64,000 nt of DNA, taken from IMG/VR virus record IMGVR_UViG_3300035670_000060, positions 49,654-113,653 of that record; one strand, given 5' to 3'. A program made the translations under genes and the position numbers. The DNA is from a virus. Below, one piece after another: positions 8,938 through 17,600 of this stretch (positions within the stretch are counted from its first letter, which is position 1; each line of letters begins with the position of its first letter). The notes beneath the pieces are model-generated. The model saw nothing but the letters and a program-made list of their open reading frames with translations. It did no database searches and was not told the DNA's origin.

Positions 8938-9596
8938 AAATCTTCTATGTTATAATTTTTCATTGTCGATTCAAAATTACCTTTATACATCTTATTGCCT
9001 AAATGGTAAACTGTATGATTCGGTTTGATCCAGATTTTGTAACCGAGTTCTCGAATCTTATTTGAAAGTGTAATATCTTCACCAACAAAAGCTCCGTTTA
9101 TGTATGTAAATTCACATATGTTTTTTAATTTCTTACTACGAAAATCTAATTCAACATTAGAGATCCATAAATCTTTAATGACTTTTTTGGAAAGTTTTAG
9201 AAAGCCTGTTCCTACACGAGATGCTGTCAGATAACCATCTTTCGGATCTCTCTTGACCACACTGTTAAAATAAACGTTATACTGTATATTTGTATCACCT
9301 TTATTTACAACTGGTATAGCGATGACATCTTTTGGTGAAGAAAGAATTTCAATCAATGCTTTCTCATCCCACATTTCATCATCGTCAATGAATACCATTG
9401 CATCATAATTTTCTTTGTATGCTAAATTAAAGAGTTCATTTCTGGCCATTGGAAGAATACTTTCATTGGCCAGAAACACTACATTGATTGACAAATCGTG
9501 TTTCAATCCTAACTTAATAGATTCACATAAACTATGAACGAAATATGCGTCTACTTTTTGATCTAAACATGGTGTAGCAATTAATATACGTTTCAT
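8934..9596 (-). CDS. GT-A fold glycosyltransferase, first gene of the glycan operon
   Basis: A 220-residue protein starting KRILIATPCLDQKVDAYFVHSL, with a DxD-type motif MVFIDDDEMWDE (about 69-80) for a metal-nucleotide sugar and a late GEDITLSNKIRELGYKIWI followed by a histidine (TVYHLG), typical of GT-A enzymes found in phages. It is preceded by a strong early-type promoter that overlaps the fibre stop codon, making it the first gene of a unit running to about 5.0 kb. Acceptor is unknown: host surface glycan or virion protein. Confidence 0.8.
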   Translation of the reverse strand: MKRILIATPCLDQKVDAYFVHSLCESIKLGLKHDLSINVVFLANESILPMARNELFNLAYKENYDAMVFIDDDEMWDEKALIEILSSPKDVIAIPVVNKGDTNIQYNVYFNSVVKRDPKDGYLTASRVGTGFLKLSKKVIKDLWISNVELDFRSKKLKNICEFTYINGAFVGEDITLSNKIRELGYKIWIKPNHTVYHLGNKMYKGNFESTMKNYNIEDL

Positions 9597-9631
9597 AACA
9601 TACCTTTTCTTTCATCATTGTTCACACAGCC

Positions 9632-9660
9632 ATTGTATATATTGTCACATAAAATGTCAA
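9632..9660 (-). promoter_or_regulatory. Early-type sigma70 promoter for the glycan/sulfate operon
   Basis: Minus strand: TTGACA (9660-9655), 17-base spacer, TACAAT (9637-9632). The -35 box overlaps the stop codon of the upstream fibre gene. It matches the promoters in the small-gene region at 57-60.7 kb and differs from the TATAAATA late promoters of the structural genes. Confidence 0.75.
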
Positions 9661-12600
9661 GTAACTCTTTTCTCTAGTGCTTCAAGTCTACTCTTAAGTG
9701 CATCTATTTCATTCGACATCTCATTAATTGTATTGACAAGAACTGGTATCAAATGATCATTTGTCATTTGAAGTTTTTCCGGCATCTCTTTACTTACGAT
9801 GACAGGATTGTCACCTTCAGCCTCTAGAATGTTTTGTGCGCTGAAACCATATCGTTTTCTGGTATCCGTAATTTCACCAGTGTCTCGATTTTTAAATGAG
9901 AATTCAATTGGTGTAATCTTTCGAAGAAAATCTCTACCGTGTGGAACAGGTCCGAAGATTGTTTTGTCACGAACATCTGAAACAGTAGTCCAACCAATTT
10001 GAATTTGAGCGCAAGTATGTGCATTATTGCCCATGATGATGCGATTTGATTCAGTTGTGATATTAGCTAGACCAATTGTTCCAACAGCAGCATTGCATCC
10101 AAAGAAAAGATTGTTGCTGCCAGTGGTGTTACAGTAACCAGCACATTGACCAGCAAAGATGTTATTATTGCCAGTGGTGTTAGCAGCACCAGCAGCATTA
10201 CCAATGAAATTATTGTTAGAGCCAGTGGTGTTATTTAAACCAGCACTTTGACCAAAGAAATTATTACTACAGCCAGTGGTATTGCCATAACCAGCACTTG
10301 AACCAATGAAATTATTAAAACCGCCAGTGGTATTGTAGCGACCAGCACTTGCACCAAAGAAATTATTACTAGTGCCAGTGGTGTTGTTTAGACCAGCACT
10401 TGCACCAAAGAAATTATTACTAGTGCCAGTGGTGTTACTGCAACCAGCATTCACACCAATGAAATTATTGTAACTGCCAGTGGTGTTCTTGTAACCAGCA
10501 CGATTACCAATGAAATTGTTATGTCCGCCAGTTGTGTTATAGTAACCAGCACGATTACCAAAAAAATTATTTTGGCTGCCAGTGGTATTATAGTAGCCAG
10601 TTTGCCTACCAAAGAAATTATTATAATTGCCTGTGGTATTATAGAAACCTGCTAATGGACCAAAGAAATTGTTACAATTACCTGTTGTGTTACAGTAACC
10701 AGCACATGCACCAAAGAAATTATTAAAAAATCCAGTGGTATTATTGTTACCAGCCACGTAACCCATAAAATTATTATAAGCGCCTGTGGTGGTATTGCGA
10801 CCAGCACATAAACCAGCGAAGAAGTTGTAACAGGCATCGTTACAGTAACCAGCTGCTAAACCAATAAAAATATTACCAATGCCTGTGACGTTAAAGCGAC
10901 CTGCATCTTTTCCAAAGAAAGTATTATTGCTACCAGTTGTATTTTTACAACCAGCAAGATTACCAATGAAAGTGTTATAACTGCCATTAGTATTACAGAG
11001 ACCAGCACATTGACCAATGAAAGTATTGCCACTGCCAGTGGTATTGCCATAACCAGATACAAGACCAAAGAAATTATTATGACATCCAGTGGTGTTGCTG
11101 GAACCAGCTTGATTACCAAAGAAATTATTACAACTGCCAGTGGTATTAGTTATGCCAGCAGCATTACCAAAGAAATTATTATGACAGCCACTGCTATTGC
11201 CGCGACCAGCATATCGACCAAAGAAATTATTAAAACAGCCAGTAGTATTGTAGCGACCAGCACAACAACCAATGAAATTATTATAACTGCCAGTGGTATT
11301 GTAGCGACCAGCACAAAAACCAATAAAATTATTACTAGTGCCAGTGGTGTTAGAGAAACCAGCACATTGACCAAAGAAATTATTATTACAGCCAGTGGTA
11401 TTGGAGCGACCAGCACTTGGACCAAAGAAATTATTATTGCTGCCAGTGGTGTTACAGAAACCAGCCCATCTACCAAAGAAATTATTAAAACAGCCAGTGG
11501 TGTTATTGCGACCAGCACATAGACCAAAGAAATTATTATAGCTGCCTGTTGTGTTAACCAAACCAGCACTATTACCAATGAAATTATTATTGCTACCCGT
11601 CGTGTTACAGTAGCCAGCCGACTCACCAAAGAAATTATTATGACTGCCTGTTGTGTTAAAGCGTCCGGTATAATAACCAAAGAAATTATTATTGCTGCCT
11701 GTTGTGTTCAAACAACCAGCACTTCCACCAAAGAAATTATTCTTCCAGCCTGTTGTGTTACATAAACCAGCACAACGACCAAAGAAATTATTATAGCTGC
11801 CTGCTGTGTTAAAGTAACCAGCACTTAGACCAAAGAAATTATTACAGCCGCCTGTTGTGTTACAGAAACCAGCACTTTGACCAAAGAAATTATTATTACA
11901 GCCAGTGGTGTTACTGTAACCAGCAGCGCAACCAAAGAAATTATTGTGATTGCCAATTGTATTGGAAAAACCAGCACTTTGACCAAAAAAGTTATTCCAA
12001 GCACCACTGATATTACACATACCAGCACAAAGACCAGCAAAGAAGTTACAACCGCCAATGATATTGTAGCGACCAGCATTTAAACCGATAAAAGTATTAT
12101 GACAGCCTGTTGTATTACAGAAACCTGCACATCGATTAATAAAGGTATTATATTTGCCATTGGTATTAAAACGACCAGCATCACGACCAAGGAAAATATT
12201 ATCATTACCATCGATATTAGCGTAACCAGCACATTGACCAGCAAAGAAGTTATAACTGCCAGTGATGTTACAGTAACCAGCAGCGCAACCAAAGAAATTA
12301 TTATTACATCCAGTGGTATTATTAATACCAGCAAAATGACCAAAGAAATTATTAAATCTAGCAGTGGTGGTAGAACGACCTGCTTGATTACCAATGAAAG
12401 TATTACCAAATCCAGTGGTATTAGCGTAACCAGCATAGTAACCAATGAAATTATTAGAACCACCAGTGGTGTTACAGTAACCAGCACATGTACCAGCAAA
12501 GAAGTTATGACAGCCAGTGGTATTACTGTAACCAGCAAGATAACCAAAGAAATTATTCATACTGCCAGTGGTGTTACTGTAACCAGCACATAAACCTGCG

Positions 12601-14186
12601 AAAAAGTTATGACTACCAGTGGTGTTACATAAACCAGCACATGCACCAATAAAAGTATTATGACTGCCAGTGGTGTTAAAGCGACCAGCGCATAAACCTG
12701 CGAAAAAGTTATAGCTACCGTAGTTATTGGCTAAACCAGCACTGTTACCGAAGAAATTATTGTGACTGCCAGCATTCAAATAACCAGCAAAATGACCAAA
12801 GCTATTATTATTACAACCAGTAATGCTAAGAAAACCAGCATAGCGACCAAGGTAATTATTATGACTGCCAGTGGTATTGGAGCGACCAGCTTGATTACCA
12901 AAAAAGTTATTATAACAACCAGTGGTGTTAAGACGACCAGCAGCTAGACCAAAGAAATTATTAAAACTGCCAGTGGTGTTATTGCAACCAGCACTTTGAC
13001 CAAAGAAATTATTACCAGCGCCAGTGGTGTTACGAAAACCACTATTACATCCTAAAAAGTTATTAAAACTGCCAGTGGTGGTGGCAAAACCTGAAGAAAA
13101 ACCTGCGAAGAAGTTATGACATCCAGTGGTGTTACAGAAACCAGCACATTGACCGAAGAAAATATTACCAGCGCCAGTGGTGTTATTGTAACCAGCATAT
13201 TGACCAATGAAAATATTAAAACATCCTGTGGTGTTGTAGCGACCAGCACAGGAACCAGCAAAGAAGTTGTGACTACCAGTGCTATTGGCATAACCAGTAT
13301 AACAACCAAAGAAATTATTATGAGATCCTGTGGTGTTATTGAGACCAGCAGCAAGACCTAAAAAATTATTCCAACTACCTGTAGTGTTATTTCTACCTGA
13401 ATTATTACCAATGTAATTATTATTACAGCCTGTAGTATTGTTACGACCTGTATATTTTCCAATAAAATTATTGTTAGATGCTGTTTCATTATATAATCCA
13501 GCACCTTTACCAAAGAAATTATTGTAAGAACCTGTGCTATTATACTTACCAGCTTCATGACCAAAGAAATTGTTATAACATCCGCTACTATTACATCGTC
13601 CAGCATTTAAACCAAAAATATTATTAAAACATCCTGTAGTGTTAATACAACCAGCATTTTGACCTAAGAAAATGTTCCAACTACCAGCTAAGTTGCATCG
13701 GCCAGCAGATTCACCTAAAAAGATATTACTGACGCCAGTGGTGTTACAAAAACCAGCTCGTGATCCTGCAAAAAAGTTGCTGCTTCCTCCACCAAAATTA
13801 CATGACATGCCACTTATTATATTGCAATTACCTTTAGTTACAAATGCACTTGTAGTTTTTTCTGTATACCATGCACCACCTGATGCAAAAATTCGTGTGC
13901 CTTGTTCTCTATACAATATAATAGATGCTCTACCGTCATCGATAGTTTCAGCACCTTGCGGATCAATAGTTAAATTAAACGCTACGTTATTGAAAATTTT
14001 AAATGACATTCCCTCGGAACTTGCTGCTGGAGGTAAATTGATCGTCCCCGCTGCTGTTCCGTTATAAACAATGATGTCATTATTATCTTCAGGAGATACC
14101 GTATATGCACTCGCAGTGATATTTTTGGTAAGTTCTCTATAAGGAACTTGACTGTTGAGTGCCGATATCTGATAAGGTCTTGCCAT
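9657..14186 (-). CDS. Giant repeat tail fibre with C-terminal S74 chaperone domain
   Basis: A 1509-residue fibre. Residues 1-125 form an N-terminal domain (attachment role inferred). About 128-1385 consist of some 17-residue repeats of the pattern NNFFGxxAGxxNTTGxx, roughly 74 units by length, with cysteine frequent at the variable positions. The last 107 residues are a peptidase S74/endosialidase-type intramolecular chaperone, starting at SDVRDK with GFSAQNI inside and ending in a coiled coil (EIDALKSRLEALEKRV). Such domains trimerise the fibre and then cleave before the serine. It is probably the host-contact fibre. The next gene upstream but one shares the same repeats. Confidence 0.9.
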   Translation of the reverse strand: MARPYQISALNSQVPYRELTKNITASAYTVSPEDNNDIIVYNGTAAGTINLPPAASSEGMSFKIFNNVAFNLTIDPQGAETIDDGRASIILYREQGTRIFASGGAWYTEKTTSAFVTKGNCNIISGMSCNFGGGSSNFFAGSRAGFCNTTGVSNIFLGESAGRCNLAGSWNIFLGQNAGCINTTGCFNNIFGLNAGRCNSSGCYNNFFGHEAGKYNSTGSYNNFFGKGAGLYNETASNNNFIGKYTGRNNTTGCNNNYIGNNSGRNNTTGSWNNFLGLAAGLNNTTGSHNNFFGCYTGYANSTGSHNFFAGSCAGRYNTTGCFNIFIGQYAGYNNTTGAGNIFFGQCAGFCNTTGCHNFFAGFSSGFATTTGSFNNFLGCNSGFRNTTGAGNNFFGQSAGCNNTTGSFNNFFGLAAGRLNTTGCYNNFFGNQAGRSNTTGSHNNYLGRYAGFLSITGCNNNSFGHFAGYLNAGSHNNFFGNSAGLANNYGSYNFFAGLCAGRFNTTGSHNTFIGACAGLCNTTGSHNFFAGLCAGYSNTTGSMNNFFGYLAGYSNTTGCHNFFAGTCAGYCNTTGGSNNFIGYYAGYANTTGFGNTFIGNQAGRSTTTARFNNFFGHFAGINNTTGCNNNFFGCAAGYCNITGSYNFFAGQCAGYANIDGNDNIFLGRDAGRFNTNGKYNTFINRCAGFCNTTGCHNTFIGLNAGRYNIIGGCNFFAGLCAGMCNISGAWNNFFGQSAGFSNTIGNHNNFFGCAAGYSNTTGCNNNFFGQSAGFCNTTGGCNNFFGLSAGYFNTAGSYNNFFGRCAGLCNTTGWKNNFFGGSAGCLNTTGSNNNFFGYYTGRFNTTGSHNNFFGESAGYCNTTGSNNNFIGNSAGLVNTTGSYNNFFGLCAGRNNTTGCFNNFFGRWAGFCNTTGSNNNFFGPSAGRSNTTGCNNNFFGQCAGFSNTTGTSNNFIGFCAGRYNTTGSYNNFIGCCAGRYNTTGCFNNFFGRYAGRGNSSGCHNNFFGNAAGITNTTGSCNNFFGNQAGSSNTTGCHNNFFGLVSGYGNTTGSGNTFIGQCAGLCNTNGSYNTFIGNLAGCKNTTGSNNTFFGKDAGRFNVTGIGNIFIGLAAGYCNDACYNFFAGLCAGRNTTTGAYNNFMGYVAGNNNTTGFFNNFFGACAGYCNTTGNCNNFFGPLAGFYNTTGNYNNFFGRQTGYYNTTGSQNNFFGNRAGYYNTTGGHNNFIGNRAGYKNTTGSYNNFIGVNAGCSNTTGTSNNFFGASAGLNNTTGTSNNFFGASAGRYNTTGGFNNFIGSSAGYGNTTGCSNNFFGQSAGLNNTTGSNNNFIGNAAGAANTTGNNNIFAGQCAGYCNTTGSNNLFFGCNAAVGTIGLANITTESNRIIMGNNAHTCAQIQIGWTTVSDVRDKTIFGPVPHGRDFLRKITPIEFSFKNRDTGEITDTRKRYGFSAQNILEAEGDNPVIVSKEMPEKLQMTNDHLIPVLVNTINEMSNEIDALKSRLEALEKRVT
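10035..13805. repeat. Coding array of 51-nt repeats in fibre 1
   Basis: About 74 imperfect 51-base units, each encoding one NNFFGxxAGxxNTTGxx turn. Framework bases such as ccagtggtgtt and aagaaattatt (plus strand) recur nearly unchanged while the residues between them vary. The array continues in the neighbouring fibre gene. It creates long spurious frames on both strands. Confidence 0.92.
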
Positions 14187-14188
14187 TT

Positions 14189-14671
14189 TTAGTAGTCTCC
14201 GCCTATTGCGTCTATTGCGATTGCGATATTTGTGCCGCCAGCAGCGACAGTAGTTCCCGCATAAATTCTATAAGTTGCAGGTAAATTCAATCCACCTAAT
14301 GGAAGTAACAATGGGTATGTAGTCATTCCTGCTGTCGCTAAAGCTGCAACTGCTGTTGCAGGAATTGTAACTTCACCAAAAAATATATTGTTTCCTGCTG
14401 TCGTATTTGCTGATCCATTATTTATCCAAAATCTTACAACGGTTGCACTTGATGTTCCTGATGCTGTTGCTCCGTTAGTAGATGCTAATCGACAAGTGAT
14501 TTGATCAACTCTCGAACCATTTGCACCAGCAGTATATATAAGTGCCATGGCCGTGCCTGTCGCTTGTGTACCGTCAAATGCTCCAGTGTTTGTCATTGCG
14601 GTTGATAGGCGAACATTTAAGGCACCTACGTTTGGCGTTTGTGCGAAGATTGGTGTTGCTGTTACTGGCAT
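14189..14671 (-). CDS. Hypothetical structural protein between the two fibres
   Basis: A 160-residue protein rich in Ala, Thr and Gly, with alternating hydrophobic residues suggesting an all-beta fold (for example YPLLLPLGGLNLPATYRIYAGTT). It lies 2 bases from each flanking fibre gene and so is part of the late fibre unit. A fibre-associated or baseplate-decorating role is possible. I do not recognise the family, and no signal peptide is present. Confidence 0.7.
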   Translation of the reverse strand: MPVTATPIFAQTPNVGALNVRLSTAMTNTGAFDGTQATGTAMALIYTAGANGSRVDQITCRLASTNGATASGTSSATVVRFWINNGSANTTAGNNIFFGEVTIPATAVAALATAGMTTYPLLLPLGGLNLPATYRIYAGTTVAAGGTNIAIAIDAIGGDY

Positions 14672-14673
14672 GA

Positions 14674-17600
14674 TTAAAATCCTCCAAAATTAGTTGCTAA
14701 GTATAAATTGCTTCCCGGTGAAGATCCTGAAGATCCTATGGGAGATCCATTGACACACATACCTGTGCTGTCCACTCGAATTCGTTCTGTTGATCCTGCT
14801 GCAAGAATGATTGTACCCGACAAAGTTGATGTTCCTGATACACTACCTAAAATAATATTATTATTACCTGTTGTAATTGATGAACCTGCACTTTGACCTA
14901 TAAAAATATTATTGTTTGCTGTAGTATTGCCAGTGCCCGCACCAGATCCAATAAAGGTGTTATAAGATCCAGATGTATTATTCCATCCAGCAATAGATCC
15001 CATAAAGATATTATTGTTTCCGATCGTATTTTGAATGCCAGCACTTGGCCCCATAAAAATATTGTTAACACCTACTGTATTTCTGAAACCTGTTAAATGA
15101 CCAATAAAAGTGTTATAACTGCCAGTAGTATTGCAGCAACCTGCATTACGACCAAAGAAATTATTACTTGCACCTGAAACATTAAAGAAACCAGCACCAC
15201 AACCAAAGAAATTATTATGACTGCCACTGGTGTTACAGTAACCAGCACACAAACCAGCAAAGAAGTTATAACTGCCAGTATTATTATTGTAACCAGCACT
15301 GTTACCAATGAAATTATTATGACAGCCAGTGGTATTGGAGCGACCAGCAGTTAGACCAAAGAAATTATTATGACATCCAGTGGTATTATTTTGACCAGCA
15401 TACGAACCAAAGAAATTATTACAACTGCCAATGGTATTATTACGACCTACTAGATAACCAAAGAAATTATTATTAGAGCCGGTAGTACTAAAAAGACCAG
15501 CACAAAAACCAAAGAAATTATTACAAGTGCCAGTGGTGTTACTGTAACCAGCACATGCACCAATGAAATTATTATTACTGCCAGTGGTGTTACAGAAACC
15601 AGCACTTCGACCGAAGAAATTATTATAACTGCCAGTGGTGTTAGAGAAACCAGCACAGAAACCAAAGAAATTATTCTGACCGCCAGTGGTGTTAGAGCAA
15701 CCAGCATTTCTACCAAAGAAATTATTAGAACTGCCAGTGGTGTTAAAGATACCGGCACGATTACCAAAGAAATTATTCTGACCGCCAGTGGTGTTATATG
15801 AACCAGCAAAAACACCAAAGAAATTATTATAACTGCCAGTGGTGTTAGAGAAACCAGCACGATTACCAATGAAATTGTTATAAGCGCCAGTGGTGTTACA
15901 GCGACCAGCTAATTGACCAAAGAAATTATTAGAACTGCCAGTGGTGTTACTGCAACCAGCAAGATTACCAATGAAAACATTATGGCAGCCAGTGGTATTA
16001 CAGTAACCAGCACAATTACCAGCAAAGAAGTTAAAACAGCCAATGGTATTATAGCGACCAGCACTTGAACCAAAGAAATTATTGTGACTGCCAGTGGTGT
16101 TACAGTAACCGGCACTTGCACCGGCAAAGAAGTTATTTGTTCCTGTTGATGCTTGTGCTGGTGCTCCATAACCAGCATTTTCACCTAAAAATATGTTATT
16201 ACTACCAACGTGTCTGGTTCCAGCAGCCTGTCCTATGACAACATTACATGTTGGACCACCAAGGGCAAAACTGCCTGCTGCATGACCTATATAAACATTT
16301 CCCACTCCTGTAGTCATACATTGACCTACAAGAGTGCCCATTAGAACATTATTACTGCATGTGTTTTTTCGACCTGCGTTCCAACCTAAATATACGTTAT
16401 AAAACGCTTCAGCATTACAATGTCCTGCATAAGCGCCTAAAAATGTGTTCCCGGAACCACAAGTATTGTATCTACCTGTATTAGTTCCAATAAAAGTATT
16501 TAATTTTCCGTATATGCCGTCTGGTTGAATTGTTCTTTCACCAGAAAATCTACCTATAAAAATACTATCTGCGCCAGTAGTATTACAATAACCAGCACAT
16601 TGACCAGCAAAGAAGTTATAACTGCCAGTAGTGTTATTTTGACCGGCACTGTTACCAAAGAAATTATTACCTGCGCCAGTGGTATTGAAGCGACCAGCAT
16701 ACATACCAAAGAAATTATTATAACTTCCAGTGGTATTGCAATAACCAGTGCTTTGACCAATGAAATTATTATGCTTTCCAGTGGTATTGAAGGTACCAGC
16801 ACATGCACCAAAGAAATTATTGTAGGAACCTCCGTTAATTCTATATCCTGCAAATGCGCCAAATAAATTATTATGACTGCCGATGTTTAATTGAGTCGAA
16901 TTGAGACCATAACCAGCACTACAACCAAAGAAATTATTATTAGATCCTATTGAATTACAAAATCCAGCAAAAGATCCTATGTAATTATTATTGGTACCTG
17001 ATGTATTAAATCTACCAGCACATTGACCAGCAAAGAAATTGCGTTCACCGTGACCTAAACCTAAACATCCTCTTGAATTACAGAAGCCCGCTTCAAGACC
17101 AATAAAAGTATTATGACAACCTGTTGTGTTTTTGAAACCAGCACAACGACCAGCAAAGAAGTTATGACTGCCAGTAGTGTTATATGCACCAGCTTGAAAA
17201 CCAAAAAAGCTGTTATGTGCTCCAGTTGTATTACAAAAACCGGTTCCACATCCTATGAAAATATTACAACCGCCAGTTGTATTATAATTACCAGCACTTG
17301 ATCCAGCAAAGAAGTTAAAACTTCCAGTAGTGTTACATGCACCAGCTGCTGATCCTAAAAAAGTGTTATCTGATCCAGATGTGTTTTTATATCCTGCACT
17401 GTCACCTACAAAAATATTTCTTACACCAACTGTATTACAATAACCTGCGTTACATCCTAAAAAAGTATTCCAGCGACCTGATGTATTGCTAAAAGCAGTA
17501 CCACAACCAATGAAAATATTATGATTACCAGTGGTGTTACAGATACCAGCACATTGACCCGCAAAGAAGTTATCCGTTCCAGTGCCGCCAGTTCCGCTCA

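Noticed and set aside
10500-13400. Many other long open frames on both strands in the fibre arrays
   Set aside because: They repeat low-complexity sequences such as TKEIIITASG or VLVAIPLAVIIISLV, products of reading the 51-base repeat in wrong frames, and lack ribosome sites.
10035-17590. Array of regularly spaced near-identical units that could suggest CRISPR
   Set aside because: The 51-base period is coding throughout on the minus strand, matches a 17-residue protein repeat, and there are no spacers of unrelated sequence or cas genes.
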